A stretch of DNA of 6,587 bases from Erwinia sp. (GTDB lineage: Bacteria > Pseudomonadota > Gammaproteobacteria > Enterobacterales > Enterobacteriaceae): the NCBI GenBank assembly GCA_003512805.1, contig DOOK01000266.1:1144-7730 (forward strand), written 5' to 3'. This document shows, piece by piece, positions 1 to 6,077 of the stretch. The translations under genes were made by a program, and so were the position numbers. Below the pieces are notes generated by a model. That model made no database searches. It saw only the letters and a list, made by a program, of their open reading frames with translations, and was not told the origin of the DNA. Numbering within the stretch: the stretch's first letter is position 1; each line of letters opens with the position of its first letter.

Positions 1-478
1 CTCCCCAGCTGATCAGGTCTGCCAGAAACTGCCCCACAACCATATCCAGAAATTCGGTAGCCGTAGGCATGCCCAGTCGGTTTATCTCCAGCAGCAGCTC
101 GCGCGCCACGGCCAGGCCATGATTAACCCGGAAGCTACCGTCAAGATCGGGATCGGAAATCAGGCCTTTCCAGCCCACCACGGTACGGGGTTTCTCAAAA
201 TAGGCGCGCATCACGATTTCCAGCTCGGCGGCGTGACGCTGGCGCAGCACGTTAAGCTTTGCCGCATAGGCCAGCGCAGCCTCAGGATCGTGAAGCGAGC
301 AGGGGCCAATTACCACCAGCAGACGGCGATCTTCGCCGGACAGGATCCGGGCAATACGCTGTCGGGAAGCGGTAACGTTTTCGGCAATATCAGGCGTGAT
401 CGGATAACGCTGCGCCAGTTCGTCAGGCGTAATCAGGCTCTCGATGCGCGCGGTCCGCAGTTCATCTGTCTTGTTCAT
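1..478 (-). CDS. aroH: 3-deoxy-7-phosphoheptulonate synthase (DAHP synthase), AroH type, partial
   Basis: Class I DAHP synthase, a cytoplasmic enzyme that condenses PEP with erythrose 4-phosphate at the first step of aromatic amino acid biosynthesis. Only about 159 N-terminal residues are in the window (the E. coli protein has about 348); the 3' end lies beyond the left edge. The translation begins MNKTDELRTARIESLITP, which matches E. coli AroH much better than AroG or AroF. Visible active-site motifs are VIGPCS (Cys60, equivalent to AroG Cys61), the MRAYFEKPRT block (Arg91, Lys96, Arg98) and GWKGLISDPDL. The ATG at 476-478 follows a GGAAG ribosome site after a run of A and T. In E. coli this isozyme is inhibited by tryptophan; whether that holds here cannot be judged because part of the protein is missing. 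It lies downstream of ppsR on the same strand with a 162-base gap, so it probably has its own promoter. The isozyme call is firm; the effector is inferred from the family. Confidence 0.96.
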   Translation of the reverse strand, partial: MNKTDELRTARIESLITPDELAQRYPITPDIAENVTASRQRIARILSGEDRRLLVVIGPCSLHDPEAALAYAAKLNVLRQRHAAELEIVMRAYFEKPRTVVGWKGLISDPDLDGSFRVNHGLAVARELLLEINRLGMPTATEFLDMVVGQFLADLISWG

Positions 479-523
479 AGTCTTCCAAAAATTTTTTTCT
501 TCGCAGCGGCGGGAATACCGGGA

Positions 524-539
524 AGTGATGGCGATCACA
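524..539. promoter_or_regulatory. CRP-like site upstream of aroH
   Basis: The sequence reads AGTGA-N6-TCACA, which matches 9 of 10 positions of the CRP core TGTGA-N6-TCACA. It lies 46 to 61 bases before the aroH start codon. The best nearby promoter I could find on the minus strand is TTGAAA (561-566), 16 bases, TTTATT (539-544). With that promoter the site would cover the transcription start and act as a repressor site. Both the promoter and the site are inferred by eye. Confidence 0.4.
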
Positions 540-640
540 ATAAACCCGACACGATATGGATTTCAACCCGAAACGCCGGACAGAACGGCGCAACGGGATA
601 AATATCACTGTTTCTGGCGCGGAATCAAAACAAGGGTGCT

Positions 641-1471
641 TCAGTACATACGACGCGTCAGGCCCATGATATCTAAAATTTTCGTGGCAATTTCCTCAAC
701 GGAATAGTTGGTGCTGTTGAGGTAACGGATTTGATGCGTCCTGAACAAGGCTTCCACTTCGCCCACTTCCAGACGACACTGGCGCATAGAAGCGTAGCGG
801 GTGTTTTCTGCCCGCTCCTGGCGGATAGCGGCCAGTCGCTCAGGATCGATAGTTAAGCCAAACAATTTATGTTGAAAAGGCCGCAGCGCAGGGGGCAGCT
901 TCAGATTATCCATGTCGTCGGCAATAAACGGATAATTGGCGGCGCGAATGCCGAACTGCATGGCCAGATAAAGGCTGGTCGGCGTCTTGCCGCAGCGCGA
1001 TACGCCCAGCAGGATCACCTGAGCATCTTCCAGGCCACGCAGTGAAATACCGTCATCGTGCGCCAGGGTGTAGTCGATGGCGGCAATACGGGCATCGTAC
1101 TTACCCAGATTATTGGCCGTCAGGCCATGTGTGCGATTAGCGACCGGCGCGGGCGCTATCCCCAGCTCTTGCTGTAGCGGCGCCACCAGAGACTGAACGA
1201 TATCCTGACAGAATCCCTCGCTTTGCAAAATAATTTCACGAATTTCCGGCGTGACGACAGAAATAAAGACCAGCGGTCGCAAGCCGCTTTTCTGCCAGAT
1301 AGCGTTGATTTGAGCTTTGACAGCCTGCGCTCGCTGTACGTTTTCCACAAAGGGTAGGGTCACGCTATTGATGCTGACAGGAAACTGGGAAAGTACCGCG
1401 TGGCCAAGCACTTCAGCCGTAATGGCCGTTCCGTCAGAAATATAAAATACGCTACGTTCGTTGCTGTCCAT
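641..1471 (-). CDS. ppsR: PEP synthetase regulatory protein (bifunctional kinase/phosphorylase)
   Basis: PpsR (YdiA, DUF299 family) controls PEP synthetase. It inactivates PpsA by ADP-dependent phosphorylation of a threonine next to the catalytic histidine and reactivates it by Pi-dependent removal of that phosphate, releasing pyrophosphate. The 276 residues match the E. coli protein (277) end to end. The N-terminus has the family signature [12 protein letters not shown] (9-20). The Walker A-like loop [11 protein letters not shown] (156-166) is intact, followed by the highly conserved segment [12 protein letters not shown] (178-189). The C-terminus [18 protein letters not shown], then RRMY, is also conserved. 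The ATG is supported by AGGAAG at 1477-1482, five bases upstream. The gene is transcribed divergently from its target ppsA across a 466-base spacer. It does not overlap aroH downstream. No truncation or missing key residue is seen. Confidence 0.97.
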   Translation of the reverse strand: MDSNERSVFYISDGTAITAEVLGHAVLSQFPVSINSVTLPFVENVQRAQAVKAQINAIWQKSGLRPLVFISVVTPEIREIILQSEGFCQDIVQSLVAPLQQELGIAPAPVANRTHGLTANNLGKYDARIAAIDYTLAHDDGISLRGLEDAQVILLGVSRCGKTPTSLYLAMQFGIRAANYPFIADDMDNLKLPPALRPFQHKLFGLTIDPERLAAIRQERAENTRYASMRQCRLEVGEVEALFRTHQIRYLNSTNYSVEEIATKILDIMGLTRRMY

Positions 1472-1546
1472 TTTGGCTTCCTGAAAAACTGAGTGGCAGA
1501 GTAAATTAAACTACAGTCTTATAGAAATTAACGCCAGCCGGCATCG

Positions 1547-1562
1547 TGAAATTTAAATTTCA
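1547..1562. promoter_or_regulatory. Perfect 16-base palindrome, KdgR-like box
   Basis: TGAAATTTAAATTTCA is a perfect palindrome and contains GAAA-N6-TTTC, the core of the binding site described for the IclR-family regulator KdgR in pectinolytic enterobacteria. It lies 76 bases upstream of the ppsR start codon and 30 bases upstream of the distal ppsA promoter candidate. KdgR senses a pectin and hexuronate breakdown product, so control of ppsA would make metabolic sense. The palindrome is certain; the factor is an inference. Confidence 0.5.
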
Positions 1563-1591
1563 TATTCTATTAAATTTTTATTTTTGTTTCA

Positions 1592-1618
1592 TTGAAAAGG
1601 TCTGCACCCCTGTATAAT
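1592..1618 (+). promoter_or_regulatory. Candidate distal sigma-70 promoter reading towards ppsA
   Basis: TTGAAA (1592-1597) and a consensus TATAAT (1613-1618) are separated by 15 bases, which is short; the perfect -10 is the main support. Transcription would start near 1625 and give a ppsA leader of roughly 310 bases. It is the best -10 on the plus strand of this spacer. A second, Cra-activated promoter nearer to ppsA is possible, but I could not define its hexamers. Confidence 0.45.
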
Positions 1619-1636
1619 GGCATTAATGAAATAACG

Positions 1637-1723
1637 TTCCTGTTTATTATGCGTAAAAAGCGATATTAATCAGGAAAGCATTCTGAAAAGGAATCAAGTT
1701 AACCCGTTATGCTTCCTGTTTTT
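1637..1723 (+). other. Attenuator-like alternative hairpins ending in a U-run (candidate short RNA or ppsA leader)
   Basis: TTCCTGTTT occurs twice (1637-1645 and 1713-1721), and the complementary CAGGAA lies between them (1671-1676). The middle segment can pair with the first copy (6 bp) or, more strongly, with the second: CAGGAAAGCAT (1671-1681) against ATGCTTCCTG (1709-1718), 10 bp with one bulged A. The stronger stem is followed by five T (1719-1723), as in an intrinsic terminator, although its loop of about 27 bases is large. With the promoter candidate at 1592-1618 this would give an RNA of about 100 bases. The repeats are plain in the sequence; the function is inferred. Confidence 0.35.
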
Positions 1724-1839
1724 GCAATGCAAAGCTGAAATTAAAATTACTATTACTATCAATGTCTTAAATATATTTATTTTGCGTGAAATAAGATTGT
1801 CATTCGCGGATTAGTCTTAAAAACTTCCTTTTATTCAGC

Positions 1840-1853
1840 TTGAACGATTCAAC
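1840..1853 (-). promoter_or_regulatory. Cra (FruR)-like operator upstream of ppsA
   Basis: On the minus strand GTTGAATCGTTCAA matches 13 of 14 positions of the degenerate Cra consensus RSTGAAWCSNTHHW; only the second base differs. It lies 85 bases before the ppsA start codon. In E. coli Cra activates ppsA as part of its gluconeogenic role, so both sequence and place fit. The associated promoter is not clear by eye. Confidence 0.6.
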
Positions 1854-1937
1854 AGTTTCTTTCCACCCGGTGAATGTGGCAGGCTCAAAAACGCACGATG
1901 CTATTTCCGTTAATTCATTCACAAAAGGATTGCTTCA

Positions 1938-4319
1938 ATGTCCAATCAAGGCGCACTGCCGTTTGTGCTCTGGTATAACCAGCTTGGCATGAACGATGTT
2001 GATCGGGTGGGGGGCAAAAATGCCTCTCTGGGTGAAATGATCACTAATTTGTCATCGCTTGGCGTTTCCGTTCCCAACGGTTTTGCCACTACGGCCGATG
2101 CATTCAATCAGTTCCTCGATCAGAGCGGCGTCAGTCAGCGAATTTATGAGCTGTTGGACAACACCGATATTGATGATGTAGACGAGCTGGCGAAAGCGGG
2201 CAAGCAAATCCGCGACTGGATTGTGGAAACGCCTTTCCAGCCCGAACTGGAGCACGCTATCCGTGAGGCTTACCAACAGCTCTCTGCTGATGACGCCGAC
2301 GCTTCGTTCGCCGTTCGCTCTTCCGCAACGGCTGAAGATATGCCGGACGCCTCTTTCGCCGGGCAGCAGGAAACCTTTCTGAACGTACAGGGCTTCGATG
2401 CCGTGCTGGTTGCAGTGAAGCATGTCTACGCTTCGCTGTTTAACGACAGGGCGATCTCTTATCGCGTGCATCAGGGCTACGATCATCGTGGCGTCGCGCT
2501 GTCAGCTGGCGTGCAGCGCATGGTGCGTTCCGATGCAGGTGCCGCTGGCGTGATGTTCACCATCGATACCGAATCGGGCTTTGATCAGGTGGTCTTTATT
2601 ACCTCCGCTTTCGGGCTGGGCGAAATGGTGGTTCAGGGCGCGGTCAACCCTGACGAATTCTATGTACATAAGCCCACGCTGGCCGCAGGCCGTCCAGCTA
2701 TCGTACGCCGTACCATGGGATCGAAAAAAATCCGCATGGTCTACGCCGATTCACAGGCGCATGGCGAACAGGTCAAAATCGAAGACGTGCCGGAAACGGA
2801 ACGCGATCGCTTCAGCCTTACCAGCGAAGAAGTGGAAGCGCTGGCGGCACAGGCCGTACAGATTGAAAAACATTATCAGCGGCCAATGGATATTGAATGG
2901 GCCAAGGACGGGCACACCGGCAAACTGTTTATCGTGCAGGCGCGTCCGGAAACCGTCCGCTCTAACGGGCAGGTGATGGAACGCTATACGCTGCAGGGCA
3001 AAGGCAGCGTGGTCGTGGAAGGACGGGCTATCGGCCACCGCATCGGCGCGGGCGAAGTGAAAGTGATTCACGACATTAGCGAGATGAACCGCATTGCCAA
3101 AGGTGACGTGCTGGTCACCGATATGACCGATCCCGACTGGGAACCGATCATGAAGAAAGCGTCGGCGATTGTGACCAACCGTGGCGGTCGTACCTGCCAT
3201 GCTGCCATCATCGCCCGCGAGCTGGGCATTCCGGCGGTGGTAGGCTGCGGCAACGCGACCGAGCACCTGAAAGACGGACATAAGGTTACCGTCTCCTGCG
3301 CCGAAGGCGATACCGGCTATGTCTATGACGATCTGCTCGACTTTGAGGTTAAAAGCTCTCAGGTTGACGAAATGCCTGCTCTGCCGCTGAAAATTATGAT
3401 GAATGTGGGCAATCCCGATCGCGCCTTCGATTTTGCCTGCCTGCCTAATGAAGGCGTGGGGCTGGCGAGGCTGGAATTTATCATTAACCGTATGATCGGC
3501 GTGCACCCTAAAGCGCTGCTTGAGTTTGATCGTCAAACGCCGGAGCTGCAAAAGCAAATCCGCAGCATGATGAAAGGGTTTGACGATCCGGTGGAGTTCT
3601 ATATTGCTCGCCTGACGGAAGGGATCGCTACGCTGGGCGCGGCTTTCTCGCCGAAAAGAGTGATTGTGCGCCTGTCGGATTTTAAAACGAATGAGTACGC
3701 CAATCTGGTGGGTGGCGAAAACTATGAGCCAGAAGAGGAAAACCCGATGCTGGGCTTCCGGGGCGCAGGTCGTTACGTAGCCGACAGCTTCCGCGACTGC
3801 TTTGCGCTTGAGTGCGAGGCGGTTAAGCGCGTGCGCAACGAAATGGGGCTGACTAACGTTGAGGTGATGGTGCCGTTTGTCCGCACGGTGGCGCAGGCGA
3901 AAGCGGTGGTGGAAGAGCTGGCGCGTCAGGGCCTGAAACGTGGCGAAAATGGCCTGAAAATCATCATGATGTGCGAAATCCCTTCCAATGCCCTGCTGGC
4001 AGACGAGTTCCTGCAGTACTTTGACGGTTTCTCTATTGGCTCCAACGATATGACACAGCTGACGTTGGGGCTGGACAGGGATTCCGGGGTAGTCTCAGCG
4101 CTGTTTGACGAACGTAATGATGCGGTGAAAGCGCTGCTGTCGATGGCCATCCGCTCGGCGAAAAAAGCCGGGAAATACGTGGGCATCTGCGGTCAGGGAC
4201 CGTCCGATCATGAAGATTTTGCCGCGTGGCTGATGGAAGAGGGGATCGACAGCCTGTCGCTCAATCCGGATACGGTAGTCCAGACCTGGCTGAGCCTGGC
4301 AGAATTGCATAAATCATAA
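1938..4319 (+). CDS. ppsA: Phosphoenolpyruvate synthase (pyruvate, water dikinase)
   Basis: PpsA converts pyruvate, ATP and water to PEP, AMP and phosphate in the cytoplasm, which allows growth on three-carbon substrates. The 793 residues match the usual length (792 in E. coli). The N-terminal nucleotide and pyruvate-binding domain covers about 1-345, with [11 protein letters not shown] near residue 24, [21 protein letters not shown] near 123-143 and IVQARPET at 332-339. The swivelling phosphohistidine domain (about 375-460) has [18 protein letters not shown] with catalytic His421 and Thr419, the residue modified by PpsR. The C-terminal TIM-barrel domain (about 480-785) contains [25 protein letters not shown] (699-715) and [10 protein letters not shown] with Cys751. 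The ATG follows AAAGGA by eight bases. The gene is divergent from ppsR, probably Cra-activated, and ends in its own terminator. No defects are seen. Confidence 0.99.
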   Translation: MSNQGALPFVLWYNQLGMNDVDRVGGKNASLGEMITNLSSLGVSVPNGFATTADAFNQFLDQSGVSQRIYELLDNTDIDDVDELAKAGKQIRDWIVETPFQPELEHAIREAYQQLSADDADASFAVRSSATAEDMPDASFAGQQETFLNVQGFDAVLVAVKHVYASLFNDRAISYRVHQGYDHRGVALSAGVQRMVRSDAGAAGVMFTIDTESGFDQVVFITSAFGLGEMVVQGAVNPDEFYVHKPTLAAGRPAIVRRTMGSKKIRMVYADSQAHGEQVKIEDVPETERDRFSLTSEEVEALAAQAVQIEKHYQRPMDIEWAKDGHTGKLFIVQARPETVRSNGQVMERYTLQGKGSVVVEGRAIGHRIGAGEVKVIHDISEMNRIAKGDVLVTDMTDPDWEPIMKKASAIVTNRGGRTCHAAIIARELGIPAVVGCGNATEHLKDGHKVTVSCAEGDTGYVYDDLLDFEVKSSQVDEMPALPLKIMMNVGNPDRAFDFACLPNEGVGLARLEFIINRMIGVHPKALLEFDRQTPELQKQIRSMMKGFDDPVEFYIARLTEGIATLGAAFSPKRVIVRLSDFKTNEYANLVGGENYEPEEENPMLGFRGAGRYVADSFRDCFALECEAVKRVRNEMGLTNVEVMVPFVRTVAQAKAVVEELARQGLKRGENGLKIIMMCEIPSNALLADEFLQYFDGFSIGSNDMTQLTLGLDRDSGVVSALFDERNDAVKALLSMAIRSAKKAGKYVGICGQGPSDHEDFAAWLMEEGIDSLSLNPDTVVQTWLSLAELHKS

Positions 4320-4341
4320 CGATTCATTATAAGATGCAGTG

Positions 4342-4366
4342 AAAGGCCGACTTGTGCGGCCTTTTT
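4342..4366 (+). terminator. Rho-independent terminator of ppsA
   Basis: AAAGGCCG (4342-4349) pairs perfectly with CGGCCTTT (4357-4364) around a seven-base loop, and the stem runs into a T tract (4362-4366). It begins 23 bases after the ppsA stop codon. Only 14 bases separate it from the end of the oppositely transcribed rprA. Confidence 0.9.
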
Positions 4367-4380
4367 ACTTTGCTACAGAT

Positions 4381-4490
4381 AAAAAAAAGCCCATCACATG
4401 GGATGGGCAAAGACTACACACAGCAATTCTTTAGGTTGTTTGGGGAAAAAGGTTGTTTATAAATCAGCGCGTTGCTGCTAAACATAACCG
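4381..4490 (-). ncRNA. rprA: RprA small regulatory RNA
   Basis: RprA is an Hfq-dependent RNA that pairs with the rpoS leader and opens it for translation; it also acts on csgD and other targets. On the minus strand the 28 bases at 4402-4429, beginning GAATTGCTGTGTGTAGTC, appear identical to E. coli RprA as I recall it. They lead into the terminator stem GCCCATC/GATGGGC and eight U. The predicted length of about 110 bases compares with about 105 in E. coli. The 5' end is set by similarity to the E. coli start (CGGTTAT) and is good to about five bases. The 5' half is diverged: the E. coli TGATTTATAA arm, CCCC and ACAAC are still recognisable, but the first stem-loop and the rpoS-pairing stretch differ. 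Position downstream of ydiK on the same strand matches E. coli. It has its own Rcs-type promoter. Confidence 0.93.
4389..4408 (-). terminator. Intrinsic terminator of rprA
   Basis: Read on the minus strand, GCCCATC (4408-4402) pairs with GATGGGC (4395-4389) over a six-base loop, followed by eight U (4388-4381). The U tail is also the expected Hfq-binding end of RprA. Confidence 0.9.
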
Positions 4491-4492
4491 AT

Positions 4493-4535
4493 ATACTATT
4501 CCCCCCGCTGAAGTGCGTCTTTAAGAATCCTCTTA
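4493..4535 (-). promoter_or_regulatory. rprA promoter with RcsB box
   Basis: TAAGAGGATTCTTA at 4522-4535 (minus strand) is a near-perfect inverted repeat that fits the RcsB/RcsAB box TAAGAATATTCTTA at 12 of 14 positions. It directly abuts the -35 region. The -10 is probably TAGTAT (4498-4493); at a 17-base spacing the -35 would be AAGACG, a poor hexamer, as expected for a promoter that depends on an activator. In E. coli rprA is a classic target of the Rcs phosphorelay. Confidence 0.8.
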
Positions 4536-4712
4536 TTAGTTTAAAGGCGATAATATTTAATCAGTGAATTTACAGGCGTAAGAGGCAATAAGTGTACTTT
4601 TATTAATCAATTGTCAGTAACTAAGACGCTGAAATTGAAAAAAGGACAAATAATGGTAAAAGTTGCTTAACAAATGCTTCTTTTAAAGTAATGACTGGTT
4701 TTAAAGCGTTAA
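4536..4712. other. AT-rich spacer between the rprA promoter and the ydiK terminator
   Basis: I see no gene or clear signal here. A five-codon reading frame (4653-4670, plus strand, MVKVA) follows an AAGGA but has nothing else to support it. Confidence 0.6.
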
Positions 4713-4735
4713 GGCGGTCAGACGCGCTGACCGCC
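4713..4735 (-). terminator. Hairpin after ydiK, probable terminator
   Basis: GGCGGTCAG and CTGACCGCC form a perfect 9 bp GC-rich stem over a five-base loop, starting six bases after the ydiK stop codon. The U tract that follows on the minus strand is interrupted (TTAACGCTTT), so termination may be incomplete. Read-through would run towards rprA. Confidence 0.65.
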
Positions 4736-4741
4736 GAAAAG

Positions 4742-5863
4742 TTATTGTTTGACAGAATTTTCCTGTTCTATTTCAGCAAGTTCTTCTACCACTTCTTCAG
4801 GATCATCTTTTGGCGCTGGCTCTTCATGCATCCAGACCGAGACCAGTCGATAAGAGACTGCCAGTACCACCGGGCCGATAAAGAGGCCGATCATACCAAA
4901 CGCAACCAGTCCGCCAATTACCCCTGAGAGGATTAAAATCATCGGCAGATCGGCACCCATTCTTATCAGCATGGGGCGCAGCACGTTATCCAGCGTCCCC
5001 ACTACGCAGCTCCAGATCAGCAGAACGGTGCCCCAGGTGGTATCGCCGCTCCAGTAAAGCCAGATAATAGCCGGGACCAGAACCACCAACGGCCCAAGCT
5101 GCACCAGACAGGACAGGATCATCACCACCGTCAGGACGGTGGCATAGGGAATGCCGGAAATCGCTAAACCGATACCGCCCAGTACGCCCTGCACCAGCGC
5201 GGTAACCACTACGCCAAGCGCAACGGCGCGGATCGCCTGACCGGCAAGCAGTACCGCAGCATCACCGCGACGATGGGCCAGCCGGTAGGCAAAATGGCGG
5301 ATGCCGTTGCCTACCTGCTCGCCGCGCCAGTAAAGCAGCACGCTGAACAGCAGCATCAGCCCCAGATGCAGCATAAAGCGGCCAAAATGCCCGGCCTGCG
5401 CAAACAGAAAAACGCTGGTACGGCCGATATAGGGCTGCACGCTGGTCATCATTGCCGTACCGCCGCCGGCCACCAGATGCCGCCAGGCAGAATAGAGCTT
5501 TCGCCCGACCAGCGGAATATCGTGCAGCCACAGCATCTGCGGCAGCATGACATGGCCGGAGGTGGCCCAGGCGATCACCGGCCCACTGTTTTCAATAAGA
5601 CTGTTAACCAGCAGCGCGACGGGGATGACAAACAGCAGCACCAGCAGCAGCGTCATGGCGATGACCGCCAGCGATCGTCGCCCCCACAGCCAGCCCTGGA
5701 ATTTCAGCATCAAAGGCCAGGTCGCGATAACCACCATGCTCGCCCAGGCGAATCCCAGCACAAAGGGCTGAACCACCCACAGGCAGGCGACGATCAGCAG
5801 CGTAATAAACAGGATGGAGAAGATGATTTGCAGCATGTCCCATCCGTTTTGCGTGTTCTTCAT
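4742..5863 (-). CDS. ydiK: AI-2E family transporter YdiK
   Basis: Inner-membrane protein of the AI-2E transporter family (which includes TqsA and several cation/proton antiporters). The substrate of YdiK is not established. The 373 residues align with E. coli YdiK (370) from the first to nearly the last residue. Hydrophobic segments are visible at about 11-50 (probably two helices), 66-89, 163-178, 210-235, 241-270, 276-291 and 303-340. The most conserved part is DNVLRPMLIRMGADLP (292-307) followed by ILSGVIGGLVAFGMIGLFIGP (311-331), typical of the family's C-terminal core. After about residue 345 there is a short acidic tail rich in Glu and Asp. The start at 5863 matches the E. coli N-terminus, but its ribosome site is poor: GAGG lies 13 bases upstream. 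An ATG at codon 10 has a GGA about six bases upstream and is a possible alternative. The gene is divergent from ydiJ and upstream of rprA on the same strand, as in E. coli. Confidence 0.93.
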   Translation of the reverse strand: MKNTQNGWDMLQIIFSILFITLLIVACLWVVQPFVLGFAWASMVVIATWPLMLKFQGWLWGRRSLAVIAMTLLLVLLFVIPVALLVNSLIENSGPVIAWATSGHVMLPQMLWLHDIPLVGRKLYSAWRHLVAGGGTAMMTSVQPYIGRTSVFLFAQAGHFGRFMLHLGLMLLFSVLLYWRGEQVGNGIRHFAYRLAHRRGDAAVLLAGQAIRAVALGVVVTALVQGVLGGIGLAISGIPYATVLTVVMILSCLVQLGPLVVLVPAIIWLYWSGDTTWGTVLLIWSCVVGTLDNVLRPMLIRMGADLPMILILSGVIGGLVAFGMIGLFIGPVVLAVSYRLVSVWMHEEPAPKDDPEEVVEELAEIEQENSVKQ

Positions 5864-6077
5864 GTATGACCATTAACCTCAAGTAATAAAGCCGCCAGAC
5901 AACGCCGGAAAGCAGGAGCGGGCATTCCGATCCTGATGTATTAAACGCATTTTCCGTTGAAACGGCACGTTATTCTTTTCATTGCGATTTTGAAAGGGCG
6001 ACAGGCCATAAAAAAATGTGATAAAACCATAAGAAAGAGCAAACGTTACACCTCAAACACAACCTGGTCACACGATA
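5864..6077. other. Divergent ydiK-ydiJ spacer
   Basis: This 214-base spacer must hold both promoters. It contains interleaved inverted repeats (5906-5935), a short hairpin CCGTT-GA-AACGG (5954-5965) and a PurR-like site (6037-6052). I could not pick a convincing -35/-10 pair for either gene; GATAAA (6020-6025, plus strand), preceded by TGT, is a possible extended -10 for ydiJ. Confidence 0.5.
6037..6052. promoter_or_regulatory. PurR-like site in the ydiK-ydiJ spacer
   Basis: GAGCAAACGTTACACC keeps the nine central bases GCAAACGTT of the PurR box ACGCAAACGTTTNCNT, but the flanks do not match. It ends 25 bases before the ydiJ start codon, where a repressor could act. The site is a candidate only. 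Confidence 0.35.

Larger units (their letters stand above)
1472..1937. other. Divergent ppsR-ppsA regulatory spacer
   Basis: This 466-base AT-rich region contains no credible protein gene on either strand. It must carry the promoters of both ppsR (leftward) and ppsA (rightward). In order it contains a perfect 16-base palindrome (1547-1562), a strong rightward -10 element (1613-1618), a three-part alternative hairpin set ending in a U-run (1637-1723), a 13-base inverted repeat TTTGCA-A-TGCAAA (1721-1733) and a Cra-like site (1840-1853). The ppsA ribosome site AAAGGA ends at 1929, eight bases before the ATG. No convincing leftward promoter with both hexamers was found; TATAAG on the minus strand (1517-1522) is a possible -10 without a good -35. 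From memory the E. coli spacer is shorter, about 330 bases. Confidence 0.7.

Noticed and set aside
574..590. CGCCG/CGGCG hairpin downstream of ppsR as a terminator
   Set aside because: The stem is only 5 bp and is followed by TTTCGGG on the minus strand, not a U tract.
119..601. Open frame (160 codons) antisense to aroH
   Set aside because: It overlaps the well-supported AroH coding sequence on the opposite strand and resembles no protein family.
640..652. TrpR half-site TGTACT at the end of ppsR
   Set aside because: The bases are part of the conserved Met-Tyr-stop codons of ppsR and there is no matching second half-site.
2751..3557. Long open frame (268 codons) antisense to ppsA
   Set aside because: It lies wholly inside ppsA on the opposite strand, has His- and Arg-rich low-complexity translation typical of an antisense shadow, and shows no ribosome site or family motif.
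4653..4670. Five-codon frame MVKVA preceded by AAGGA
   Set aside because: It is too short to support, has no evident promoter, and such a match is expected by chance in AT-rich spacer DNA.
5273..5869. Open frame (198 codons) antisense to ydiK
   Set aside because: It is a Gln/His-rich antisense shadow of the hydrophobic YdiK sequence.
5954..5965. Second Cra-like site in the ydiK-ydiJ spacer
   Set aside because: GTTGAAACGGCACG misses three consensus positions, including the T after the core; the CCGTT/AACGG symmetry is short and no target logic supports it.
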